5,122 nucleotides of DNA from Tannerella sp. (GTDB lineage: Bacteria > Bacteroidota > Bacteroidia > Bacteroidales > Tannerellaceae), in the NCBI GenBank assembly GCA_031262895.1, contig JAISGW010000130.1, positions 1 to 5,122 on the forward strand, given 5' to 3'. The notes beneath the pieces were generated by a model that saw nothing but the letters and a program-made list of their open reading frames with translations, did not search any database and was not told the DNA's origin. Every line of letters starts with the position of its first letter. Position 1 is the first letter of the stretch. This document shows positions 1-5,122 of this stretch, in pieces. The position numbers and the translations under genes are program-made.

Positions 1-326
1 TTGTCCACGTCGTCGAAGTCATTCAAGAGCATGTCGCCCCAGTAAAGAAACTCGTCGAAAGTCTCCTCCGTGGCACTTTGGCGTTTATAAAGATGATAGA
101 GTGTAAATAACATGCGGATGCGGTCGGCTGCCTGCTTCCCACTCAGTTGCATGAAGAGTTCGTTGATTGTAAGGATAGTCGGCGAGAACAACGGCTTCCC
201 CGCTGCCTCGGAAAGGTATTTCTTGAAAAAAAGGCCAGCCCTCCGGTTGGGAAAGACGAAGGCAAAGCGGCTGATGCGACCGCCATAGACGGCGAGGAAT
301 CGTTCTGCTACCTCCCGGAGGAACAC
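1..326 (-). CDS. PD-(D/E)XK nuclease family protein (AddB/RecB-like), N-terminal part only
   Basis: Partial gene: the first 108 residues are present and the rest runs off the left edge. The visible part has FPNRRAGLFF at residues 25-34, a 'SPTILTINELF' stretch near 50-60, and YWGDMLLNDFDDVD at 95-108. This order is characteristic of the large Bacteroidota proteins annotated as PD-(D/E)XK nuclease, which resemble the AddB subunit of AddAB: an N-terminal helicase-like region and a C-terminal nuclease. The nuclease domain itself lies outside the window, so the catalytic motif is not seen. No Walker A (GxxxxGKT) occurs in the visible part. The start is GTG at 326-324: the preceding in-frame codon is the TAA that ends the 56-residue gene, and family members begin at about this point (M-x-x-FL-x-x-VA). 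The gap to the upstream gene is zero, so translation is probably coupled. The likely role is DNA end processing in recombination repair, from family knowledge. Family call is confident, exact function less so. Confidence 0.85.
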   Translation of the reverse strand, partial: MFLREVAERFLAVYGGRISRFAFVFPNRRAGLFFKKYLSEAAGKPLFSPTILTINELFMQLSGKQAADRIRMLFTLYHLYKRQSATEETFDEFLYWGDMLLNDFDDVD

Positions 327-497
327 TTAGAAATTGTATTCGTCAATGTCGGCCGCTTTGATGCGGAAAACATGGCCATTACGTGAGAACACCAGTTCCC
401 CGTTTTCCTGCTTTTTCTGTGAGACAAGACGTTGGAAGGCGATATTGGCTCCTTTCACCACGTTTTCTTCGAATTGTCTGATTTCCTGTTCATCCAT
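327..497 (-). CDS. Small 56-residue protein next to a zeta-like kinase, possible antitoxin
   Basis: A 56-residue ORF that starts with ATG at 497-495, reading MDEQEIRQFEENVV, and ends with TAA at 329-327. Its first 8 bases overlap the last 8 of the kinase gene (ATGGATGA), a typical sign of translational coupling. The protein is charged: residues 3-31 look helical, followed by a short strand-turn-strand pattern, ELVFSRNGHVFRIKA, at 34-48, and it ends in YNF. There is no signal peptide or membrane segment. From memory, small proteins of this pattern (helix, then 'vvSxxGxxxxVxA') occur beside COG4185 zeta-like kinases and may be their antitoxins, but this is inference from pattern and position, not proof. 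The frame remains open upstream of the ATG to a TGA at 617-615. No Shine-Dalgarno site is evident, which is usual in Bacteroidota. Confidence 0.8.
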   Translation of the reverse strand: MDEQEIRQFEENVVKGANIAFQRLVSQKKQENGELVFSRNGHVFRIKAADIDEYNF

Positions 498-1065
498 ATT
501 GTTCAAGCTTATTAAATATACTTGGATTGTTAATCTCTTTTTTTTCGTTCTTGAAACCCGTCGCGATGACTTGCATGGGGGACATGGAGTTGTCGGCCAA
601 CATCCAATAGTCGCTCACCGGCATATAGAGTTCAAAAAGGTTTTTGATGCCGGAAACGTACCTTCGTCGAATCGTTCCTTCCGCGATGTTGTGCCCTCCG
701 GCAGCAACTCTCATCTTGACGCGCTCCACCGCCAAATCCGGTGTGTTCAGCCAGAAATAAAGAAGTGTCACGTAATACCCCTTCTCCTGGGCTTCTCTCA
801 TCAGTTTGACTACCGACCGGGTGGCGAGCGTAGTCTCAAGCGCGAAAGTCTCGTTGGCTGCAATCAGCTCCCGGATGCGCCTGTGCATGATACGTCCCGC
901 TTCCACGGCCACGGCGATACTGTCAGCGTTAAAGGGAGACAGGCCTTTTGCTATTTCATCAGAATTAACAAACTCTTTACACTTCAACATTTCTGGAAGT
1001 ATAGTGTAGGAGGCCGTAGTTTTTCCTGCTCCATTGCAACCTGATATGATGTACAAATATGGCAC
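490..1065 (-). CDS. Zeta-toxin-like P-loop kinase (COG4185 type)
   Basis: A 191-residue P-loop protein. Walker A is GCNGAGKT at residues 9-16. It is followed by FVNSDEIAKGLSPFN at 32-46, where D36 occupies the usual zeta catalytic acid position, FALETTLATR at 74-83, and a lid-like segment RVKMRVAAGGHNIAEGTIRRRY at 115-136 rich in arginine. These match the zeta toxin / 'predicted ABC-type ATPase' family. Classical zeta toxins phosphorylate UDP-N-acetylglucosamine; for this chromosomal subgroup the substrate is unknown, so toxicity is an inference. The start is GTG at 1065-1063: an in-frame TAA lies four codons upstream, no ATG is available, and family members begin MPxLYIISGCNGAGKTT. No epsilon-like antitoxin precedes it. 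Instead a 56-residue ORF overlaps its 3' end. The last 15 or so residues are encoded by visibly AT-richer DNA after an A8 run. The gene probably has its own promoter in the gap upstream. Confidence 0.9.
   Translation of the reverse strand: MPYLYIISGCNGAGKTTASYTILPEMLKCKEFVNSDEIAKGLSPFNADSIAVAVEAGRIMHRRIRELIAANETFALETTLATRSVVKLMREAQEKGYYVTLLYFWLNTPDLAVERVKMRVAAGGHNIAEGTIRRRYVSGIKNLFELYMPVSDYWMLADNSMSPMQVIATGFKNEKKEINNPSIFNKLEQYG
538..545 (-). repeat. A8 homopolymer inside the kinase coding region
   Basis: Eight consecutive A residues on the coding strand cover codons 174-176 (GAA AAA AAA, followed by GAG). It is the longest single-base run noticed in the window. The frame reached by losing one A has no stop before the 56-residue gene and continues through it. 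The tract is therefore a candidate for slippage, either by mutation or during transcription. Nothing in the sequence shows that slippage actually takes place. Confidence 0.9.
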
Positions 1066-1084
1066 CTTCTCGCTTTAACGGCTG

Positions 1085-1119
1085 CAAATATACGTATAAG
1101 TTTATTCCAGCCATACAAT
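1085..1119 (-). promoter_or_regulatory. Bacteroidota-type promoter for the kinase gene
   Basis: On the minus strand TATATTTG (1092-1085), followed by C, fits the Bacteroidota -7 consensus TAnnTTTG plus pyrimidine exactly. ATTG at 1119-1116 is a partial -33 element (consensus TTTG), with 23 bp between, at the upper end of the reported spacing. The predicted transcript would start near 1080-1077, leaving a leader of only about 12-15 bases before the GTG at 1065. This gap is the only intergenic stretch above 40 bp in the window, and no comparable site was seen in the gaps among metF, glyA, metY and hemW. Confidence 0.65.
1089..1098. promoter_or_regulatory. 10-bp perfect palindrome overlapping the -7 element
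   Basis: TATACGTATA is identical to its reverse complement and shares four bases with the TATATTTG -7 element on the minus strand. A dimeric regulator binding here would block the promoter, as in many autoregulated toxin-antitoxin operons. No regulator is identified, and short AT-rich palindromes arise by chance, so the operator role is only a suggestion. Confidence 0.3.
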
Positions 1120-1168
1120 TTCTCTGGAAATGTGCAGAAGACGTCCCGAATTTAACAGTATTCGTTGG

Positions 1169-2323
1169 CTAAACCTCGGGTTTCGTAGCAGAATCCAGCC
1201 AAAGCAGGTCGCTTATGACCTCGTCGGCAAGGAAGATGCCCTCGCGTGTAAGGTGCAAAGTCCCGCCCTTTTCCGTCAAGAGGCCGCGTTTGAGATAGGG
1301 AGCGGCCTGCTCCATACAATAGCTAAGGGCGCCCTTGCCGAAGCGGATAACCAAATCGGTGGGCGAGATGCCTTCGCAGCGGCGCAGACGGGTCAAGACA
1401 TAGTCGTTATATAGGCTCTGAGGGGTTAAGATTTCCTTTTCAAAAACCGGTTTTGCTTCCGCCATACCGGATAGATAAGGCAGGAGGGCGGAGACGTTCC
1501 ATTGCCGGCTACCTCCGTCGTATGAATGGGCGGCCGGGCCGAGGCCGAGGTATTTGTCGCCCGTCCAATAGGAGCTATTGTGGCGGGAACGCCGTCCGGG
1601 GCGGGCGAAGTTGGATATTTCATAATGTTCGTAACCGGCAGTTTCCATGCGTTCCATTAACAGGGAAAACATTTCCAGAAAAAGCGCTTCGTCGACTGCT
1701 TGGAGGCGGCCGGCCTGCAAGAGGCGGTAGAGCGTAGTATGCTTTTCGTAGGTAAGGCCGTAAGCCGAAATGTGTGGGACATCTAAGCGGAGCGCCTCCT
1801 TCAGGTTGGAAGCCCAGCGGGCAAGAGCTTGGCCGGGAAGGCCGAAGATAAGGTCTATGCTGAGGTTCTCAAAGCCCGCTTCGCGGCAGGCCTCAAGGGC
1901 TTCGATAGCCCGGCGGCTGTCATGCCGACGATGAAGGAAACGCAGCTCTTCGTCGTCGAAGCTTTGTATGCCGATGGAAAGGCGGTTAACCGGCAATGCG
2001 CGGAGTGTCCTTAGATAAGCAGGCGTCAGGTCATCAGGATTGGCCTCCATCGTCACCTCGGCGTCGTGAGCTATAGGGAAGATATGGTCGAGCGTTTTAA
2101 AGAGGCGCTCTAAATCGGCGGCGGCCAGCAGGGAAGGCGTGCCGCCGCCGAGGTAAAGGGTCTGTATCGTCTCGCCGCCCAGATAGTTGCGGCGCAATTC
2201 CATCTCCCGACTTATGGCCGAGAGGTAATCCTCCTTGTGTTGCCGTAGCTGGGTCGTGGAAAAGAAGTCGCAATACAGGCAGCGTTGCCGGCAAAAGGGG
2301 ACATGTATGTAAATCCCTGCCAT
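1169..2323 (-). CDS. hemW: HemW, radical-SAM heme chaperone
   Basis: A full-length 384-residue radical SAM protein. The [4Fe-4S] motif is CRQRCLYC (C11, C15, C18), followed by GGGTPS at 59-64, EANPDD at 93-98, SIGIQSFDD at 116-124, IDLIFGLPGQ at 156-165, HYEISNFARPG at 233-243, HNSSYW at 248-253 and GLGPAAHSY at 260-268. A HemN-type C-terminal domain covers about 300-372. The residue two after the third cysteine is F (CDF), not the extra cysteine of true coproporphyrinogen dehydrogenase HemN (CxC), and the length and the HNxxYW motif fit HemW. Members bind heme and are thought to deliver it to respiratory proteins; older annotations call it coproporphyrinogen III oxidase. It probably acts in the cytoplasm at the membrane. 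The ATG start lies 18 bp downstream of the metY stop, so it is probably cotranscribed with that operon. No functional link to methionine synthesis is evident. Confidence 0.93.
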   Translation of the reverse strand: MAGIYIHVPFCRQRCLYCDFFSTTQLRQHKEDYLSAISREMELRRNYLGGETIQTLYLGGGTPSLLAAADLERLFKTLDHIFPIAHDAEVTMEANPDDLTPAYLRTLRALPVNRLSIGIQSFDDEELRFLHRRHDSRRAIEALEACREAGFENLSIDLIFGLPGQALARWASNLKEALRLDVPHISAYGLTYEKHTTLYRLLQAGRLQAVDEALFLEMFSLLMERMETAGYEHYEISNFARPGRRSRHNSSYWTGDKYLGLGPAAHSYDGGSRQWNVSALLPYLSGMAEAKPVFEKEILTPQSLYNDYVLTRLRRCEGISPTDLVIRFGKGALSYCMEQAAPYLKRGLLTEKGGTLHLTREGIFLADEVISDLLWLDSATKPEV

Positions 2324-2341
2324 CCGTTTGGAGCTTTCTGC

Positions 2342-3625
2342 TTAAGCTTCCAGTGCCTGACGGATATCGGCCAGCAAGTCGTCAACGTTTTCTATGCCGA
2401 CGGAGAGGCGAATCAAGTCGGGTTTGACGCCGGCAGCCAGCAACTGCTCGTCGGTCATTTGCCGGTGCGTATGGCTGGCGGGATGCAGCACGCTACTGCG
2501 AGCGTCGGCCACGTGTGTGACGATGGCAATCAGCTTCAGGTGGTCCATGAAACGGATGGAACGTTCGCGTCCACCCTTCAAACCGAAGGAGACGACGCCG
2601 CAGGAACCGTTTGGCATGTACTTTTCGGCCAAGGCATGGCAGCGGTTATCGGGCAGGCCGCTGTAATTCACCCAAGCCACGCGCGGATCCTTTTCCAAAA
2701 ACTCGGCAATGGCCTGCGCGTTGGCGCAATGCTGCTTCATGCGGAGGTGGAGGGTTTCCAAGCCGAGATTCAGCAGGAAGGCGTTCTGCGGGCTTTGCAC
2801 ACTGCCCAGGTCACGCATCAATTGGGCGGTGGCTTTGGTGATATAGGCGCCCTTGCCGAAGGCTTTCGTGTAGGTAAGTCCATGATAGGAAGCGTCGGGG
2901 GCCGTCAGGCCTGGATATTTGTCGGCCACGGCCTCCCAGTCGAAATTGCCGCTGTCGACGATGCAACCCCCGATGGCTACGGCATGGCCGTCCATGTACT
3001 TGGTCGTGGAATGCACCACGATGTCGGCGCCCCATTGGAATGGCCGGCAGTTGATGGGCGTGGGAAAGGTGTTGTCGACAACGAAGGGCACACCCTTGGC
3101 ATGAGCAACACGGGAGAATTTCTCGAAGTCAAGCACCACGCAGGAAGGGTTGGAGATACTTTCGCCGAAGAGTAACTTGGTGTTCGGGCGGAAAGCGGCG
3201 GCAATTTCTTCTTCCGAGGCGTCGGGGTCTACGAAGGTGACCTCAATGCCCATTTTCTTCATCGTCACGTTGAAGAGGTTATAAGTGCCGCCGTAGATGT
3301 CGGAGGAGGAGACCAAGTGGTCGCCCGCCTGGCAGATATTGAATACGGCATAGAAGCTGGCGGCTTGGCCCGAGGCGGTCAGTATGCCGCCGACGCCACC
3401 TTCGAGAGCGGCAATTTTGGAGGCCACGGCGTCGCAAGTGGGGTTGGCCAGACGCGAATAGAAATAGCCGTTGTCTTTCAGGTCGAAGAGTCGGGCCATT
3501 TGTTCCGATGTGTCGTATTTGAAGGTCGTGCTCTGGTAGATGGGCAGGACGCGAGACTCGCCTTTTTTGGGCTGCCAGCCGCCCTGCACGCAAAGGGTTT
3601 CGGGTTTGAATGCTTGTTCGGACAC
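2342..3625 (-). CDS. metY: O-acetylhomoserine sulfhydrylase (aminocarboxypropyltransferase)
   Basis: A full-length 427-residue PLP enzyme of the Cys/Met metabolism family. It converts O-acetylhomoserine and sulfide to homocysteine. Visible landmarks are YSRLANPT at 56-63 (phosphate-binding Y and R supplied by the neighbouring subunit), TASGQAA at 83-89, DNTF at 184-187 (the Asp contacts the pyridine nitrogen), STTKYMDGH at 206-214 with K209 as the Schiff-base lysine, HPASHTHRQ at 381-389, and RLSVGIEN at 406-413 with R406 binding the substrate carboxylate. The insert NGSCGVVSFGLKGG at 339-352 and the length above 420 favour MetY over the shorter MetB/MetC (about 380-400). The start is GTG at 3625-3623: an in-frame TAA lies four codons upstream, no ATG is available there, and the family N-terminus (KPETLCVQGGWQPKKGE) follows at once. 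It sits 35 bp after glyA. Some relatives also act as cysteine synthase with O-acetylserine, which cannot be excluded. Confidence 0.93.
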   Translation of the reverse strand: MSEQAFKPETLCVQGGWQPKKGESRVLPIYQSTTFKYDTSEQMARLFDLKDNGYFYSRLANPTCDAVASKIAALEGGVGGILTASGQAASFYAVFNICQAGDHLVSSSDIYGGTYNLFNVTMKKMGIEVTFVDPDASEEEIAAAFRPNTKLLFGESISNPSCVVLDFEKFSRVAHAKGVPFVVDNTFPTPINCRPFQWGADIVVHSTTKYMDGHAVAIGGCIVDSGNFDWEAVADKYPGLTAPDASYHGLTYTKAFGKGAYITKATAQLMRDLGSVQSPQNAFLLNLGLETLHLRMKQHCANAQAIAEFLEKDPRVAWVNYSGLPDNRCHALAEKYMPNGSCGVVSFGLKGGRERSIRFMDHLKLIAIVTHVADARSSVLHPASHTHRQMTDEQLLAAGVKPDLIRLSVGIENVDDLLADIRQALEA

Positions 3626-3626
3626 G

Positions 3627-3657
3627 ATTCTTGATTATTAATTCATTCTTAATTATT
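3627..3657. repeat. Imperfect 13-bp direct repeat in the glyA-metY gap
   Basis: On the plus strand ATTCTTGATTATT (3627-3639) and ATTCTTAATTATT (3645-3657) match at 12 of 13 positions with an 18-bp period. Together they fill most of the 35-bp gap between the glyA stop and the metY GTG. The gap is strongly AT-rich between two GC-rich genes. No terminator hairpin or TAnnTTTG element lies in it. A role as a translation-enhancing A-rich leader or a regulator site is possible but unsupported. Confidence 0.55.
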
Positions 3658-3660
3658 GAT

Positions 3661-4941
3661 TTACCAAGCGAAGAGAGGATAGTCTTTCATTAGGCCGTTC
3701 ACTTGCTTGCGGACGGCGGTGATGTTCTTTTCGTCTTCCGGCTGCGAGAGCACCTGGTCGATGAGTTCGACAATTTCGCCCATGAAGGGTTCCTTGGCAC
3801 CGCGGGTTGTGATGGCAGGCGTACCGACGCGTATGCCTGAAGTCTGGAAGGCCGAGCGACTGTCGAAAGGAACCATGTTCTTGTTGACAGTGATGTCGGC
3901 GGCCACCAAGGCTTTTTCAGCCACCTTTCCGGTCAGTTCAGGGAACTTGGTGCGGAGGTCAATGAGCATGCTGTGGTTGTCTGTACCGTCGGAGATAATT
4001 TTGTAGCCCTTGTCCATGAAGGCTTTCGCCAAGGTGGCGGCATTGCTCTTGACTTGTTTTTGGTAAGTCTTGAACGCTGGTTGCAGGGCTTCGCCGAAAG
4101 CGACAGCCTTGGCAGCGATGACATGTTCCAGCGGTCCGCCCTGTATGCCGGGGAAGACGGCTGAATCCAAAAGCTGTGACATCATCTTGACTTCCCCTTT
4201 GGGCGTCTTCTTGCCCCAAGGATTCGGGAAATCTTTCCCTATCAGGATGGCGCCGCCGCGGGGGCCGCGCAAGGTCTTGTGGGTGGTGGTCGTAACAATA
4301 TGGGCGTACTTGAGCGGGTTGTCCAGCAAGCCGGCCGCAATCAAGCCGGCCGGATGTGCCATGTCTATCATCAGGATGGCACCCACCTTGTCGGCTATCT
4401 CGCGCATTCGTTGGTAGTCCCATTCGCGTGAATAGGCCGATCCGCCGCCGATGATCATTTTCGGCTTCTCGCGCAGGGCGATTGTTTCCATCTCGTCGTA
4501 ATCCACGCGCCCGGTAGCTTCCTTGAGGTTGTAGGCGACCGCATGGTAGAGGATGCCCGAACTGTTGACGGGCGAACCGTGCGAGAGGTGTCCGCCGTGT
4601 GAGAGGTTTAACCCCATGAAAGTGTCGCCCGGGTTCAGTACGGCCAGGAAGACGGCCGCGTTGGCCTGTGCGCCGGAGTGCGGTTGCACGTTCACCCTTT
4701 CGGCTCCGAAGAGCTGCTTGAGCCGCCCGATGGCCAGCGTCTCGCTTTGGTCGACTACCTCGCAGCCACCGTAATAGCGCTTGCCGGGATAGCCTTCCGC
4801 GTATTTGTTGGTCATCACGCTGCCCATGGCTTCCATGACTTCCTCACTGACGAAGTTCTCCGAGGCAATCAGCTCGATACCCTTCATCTGGCGTTGCTTT
4901 TCCTTTTCGATCAAATCGAAAATGATGCTGTCTCTTTTCAT
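3661..4941 (-). CDS. glyA: Serine hydroxymethyltransferase
   Basis: A full-length 426-residue PLP enzyme that interconverts serine plus THF and glycine plus 5,10-methylene-THF, the main source of one-carbon units. Conserved features are ELIASENF at 23-30, YPGKRYYGGCE at 51-61 (active-site tyrosines), VNVQPHSGAQAN at 83-94, MIDMAHPAGL at 191-200 with the PLP-contacting Asp193, TTTTHKTLRGPRGG at 217-230 with the Schiff-base K222, and SGIRVGTPAITTRG at 368-381 with R371 for the substrate carboxylate. The segment at about 235-268, ending AVFPGIQGGP, is longer than in E. coli GlyA and typical of Bacteroidota, as is the C-terminus YPLFAW. The ATG lies in an AT-rich stretch 24 bp after the metF stop, with no Shine-Dalgarno site. 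Its product is the substrate of MetF encoded just upstream, which supports a shared one-carbon operon. All catalytic residues are present. Confidence 0.97.
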   Translation of the reverse strand: MKRDSIIFDLIEKEKQRQMKGIELIASENFVSEEVMEAMGSVMTNKYAEGYPGKRYYGGCEVVDQSETLAIGRLKQLFGAERVNVQPHSGAQANAAVFLAVLNPGDTFMGLNLSHGGHLSHGSPVNSSGILYHAVAYNLKEATGRVDYDEMETIALREKPKMIIGGGSAYSREWDYQRMREIADKVGAILMIDMAHPAGLIAAGLLDNPLKYAHIVTTTTHKTLRGPRGGAILIGKDFPNPWGKKTPKGEVKMMSQLLDSAVFPGIQGGPLEHVIAAKAVAFGEALQPAFKTYQKQVKSNAATLAKAFMDKGYKIISDGTDNHSMLIDLRTKFPELTGKVAEKALVAADITVNKNMVPFDSRSAFQTSGIRVGTPAITTRGAKEPFMGEIVELIDQVLSQPEDEKNITAVRKQVNGLMKDYPLFAW

Positions 4942-4965
4942 TATATATGCTTTAGCTGTGAATGT

Positions 4966-5122
4966 TCAATAGATGGCCTCGGCAATCCGGCGGACGCTGT
5001 CGGAAGCCAGGTAGGAATAGAAATGCAGGCTGGGCACGCCATGACTCATCAAGTCGCGGCATTGCGTTATGCACCATTCCACGCCGACCTGCTTGGCTTC
5101 TTCGTCGGTGCTGCAGCGGCGC
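4966..5122 (-). CDS. metF: 5,10-methylenetetrahydrofolate reductase, C-terminal end only
   Basis: The last 51 residues of a protein continuing beyond the right edge, ending in TGA at 4968-4966. It reads EEAKQVGVEWCITQC, then SHGVPSLHFYSYLASDSVRRIAEAIY. The GVPSLHFY segment followed by 'S/T-x-S-V-x-x-I' near the C-terminus is the final strand and helix of the MetF TIM barrel in Bacteroidota. The enzyme reduces 5,10-methylene-THF to 5-methyl-THF for methionine synthase, using flavin and NAD(P)H. The flavin- and folate-binding parts are not in the window, so the call rests on this tail and on adjacency to glyA and metY. The operon promoter and any methionine-responsive leader would lie to the right of the window. 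Confidence 0.85.
   Translation of the reverse strand, partial: RRCSTDEEAKQVGVEWCITQCRDLMSHGVPSLHFYSYLASDSVRRIAEAIY

Noticed and set aside
147..386. A 79-codon open frame on the plus strand
   Set aside because: It is antisense to the nuclease N-terminus, which continues through 326-1 in a well-recognised family pattern.
334..1044. A 236-codon open frame on the plus strand
   Set aside because: It is antisense to the zeta-like kinase and the 56-residue gene. It has no recognisable motif or plausible start context, and the opposite strand carries a clear P-loop protein.
1145..1180. Possible terminator hairpin after hemW (CCCGAG near its stop with TTCGGG downstream)
   Set aside because: The stem is only six pairs including a G-T, the loop is long (about 24 bases), and no T-run follows. 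It does not qualify as an intrinsic terminator.
1169..2323. HemN (oxygen-independent coproporphyrinogen III dehydrogenase) as an alternative name
   Set aside because: The fourth cysteine of the HemN CxxxCxxCxC motif is replaced by F, and the protein is shorter than HemN (about 450 residues), so HemW is the better call.
2285..3175. A 296-codon open frame on the plus strand
   Set aside because: It lies antisense to metY, whose reading is supported by full family motifs. It shows no recognisable domain, and its composition is that expected opposite a GC-rich gene.
1..5122. CRISPR arrays, tRNA or rRNA genes, insertion sequences and attachment sites
   Set aside because: No regular repeat-spacer pattern, cloverleaf-like segment, transposase motif or terminal inverted repeat was seen. 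The window is nearly filled by minus-strand coding sequence.

Overview
The window comes from a member of the Bacteroidota, probably a Bacteroidales species with a fairly GC-rich genome. Three things suggest this. A promoter matches the Bacteroidota -33/-7 pattern (TTG, then TAnnTTTG). The left-edge gene is an AddB-like PD-(D/E)XK nuclease of the Bacteroides type. The GlyA, MetY and HemW sequences read like Bacteroidales versions. Genus cannot be fixed by eye. All seven recognised genes lie on the minus strand, so transcription runs right to left.

Right and centre (5122 down to 1169): the 3' end of metF (methylenetetrahydrofolate reductase), glyA (serine hydroxymethyltransferase), metY (O-acetylhomoserine sulfhydrylase) and hemW (radical-SAM heme chaperone). 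Gaps are 24, 35 and 18 bp, with no visible terminator or promoter between genes, so this looks like one operon. GlyA makes 5,10-methylene-THF from serine, MetF reduces it to 5-methyl-THF, and MetY makes homocysteine. These are the methyl-donor and acceptor arms that meet at methionine synthase, which is not in the window. HemW seems to be a passenger at the operon's end.

Left (1168 down to 1): a 103-bp gap holds a good Bacteroidota promoter overlapped by a 10-bp perfect palindrome. It drives a compact three-gene unit: a zeta-toxin-like P-loop kinase (GTG start), a 56-residue protein whose start overlaps the kinase stop by 8 bp, and the start of the nuclease gene (GTG start abutting the preceding TAA), which runs off the left edge. 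The 56-residue gene and the nuclease start are easily missed because one is short and the other uses GTG and is truncated by the window.

The most interesting part is this left unit. It is a possible kinase/antitoxin-like pair with toxin-first order, translationally chained to a DNA-repair-type nuclease. An A8 tract near the kinase 3' end lies where loss of one A would fuse kinase and small protein in frame. The rest of the window is ordinary metabolism.
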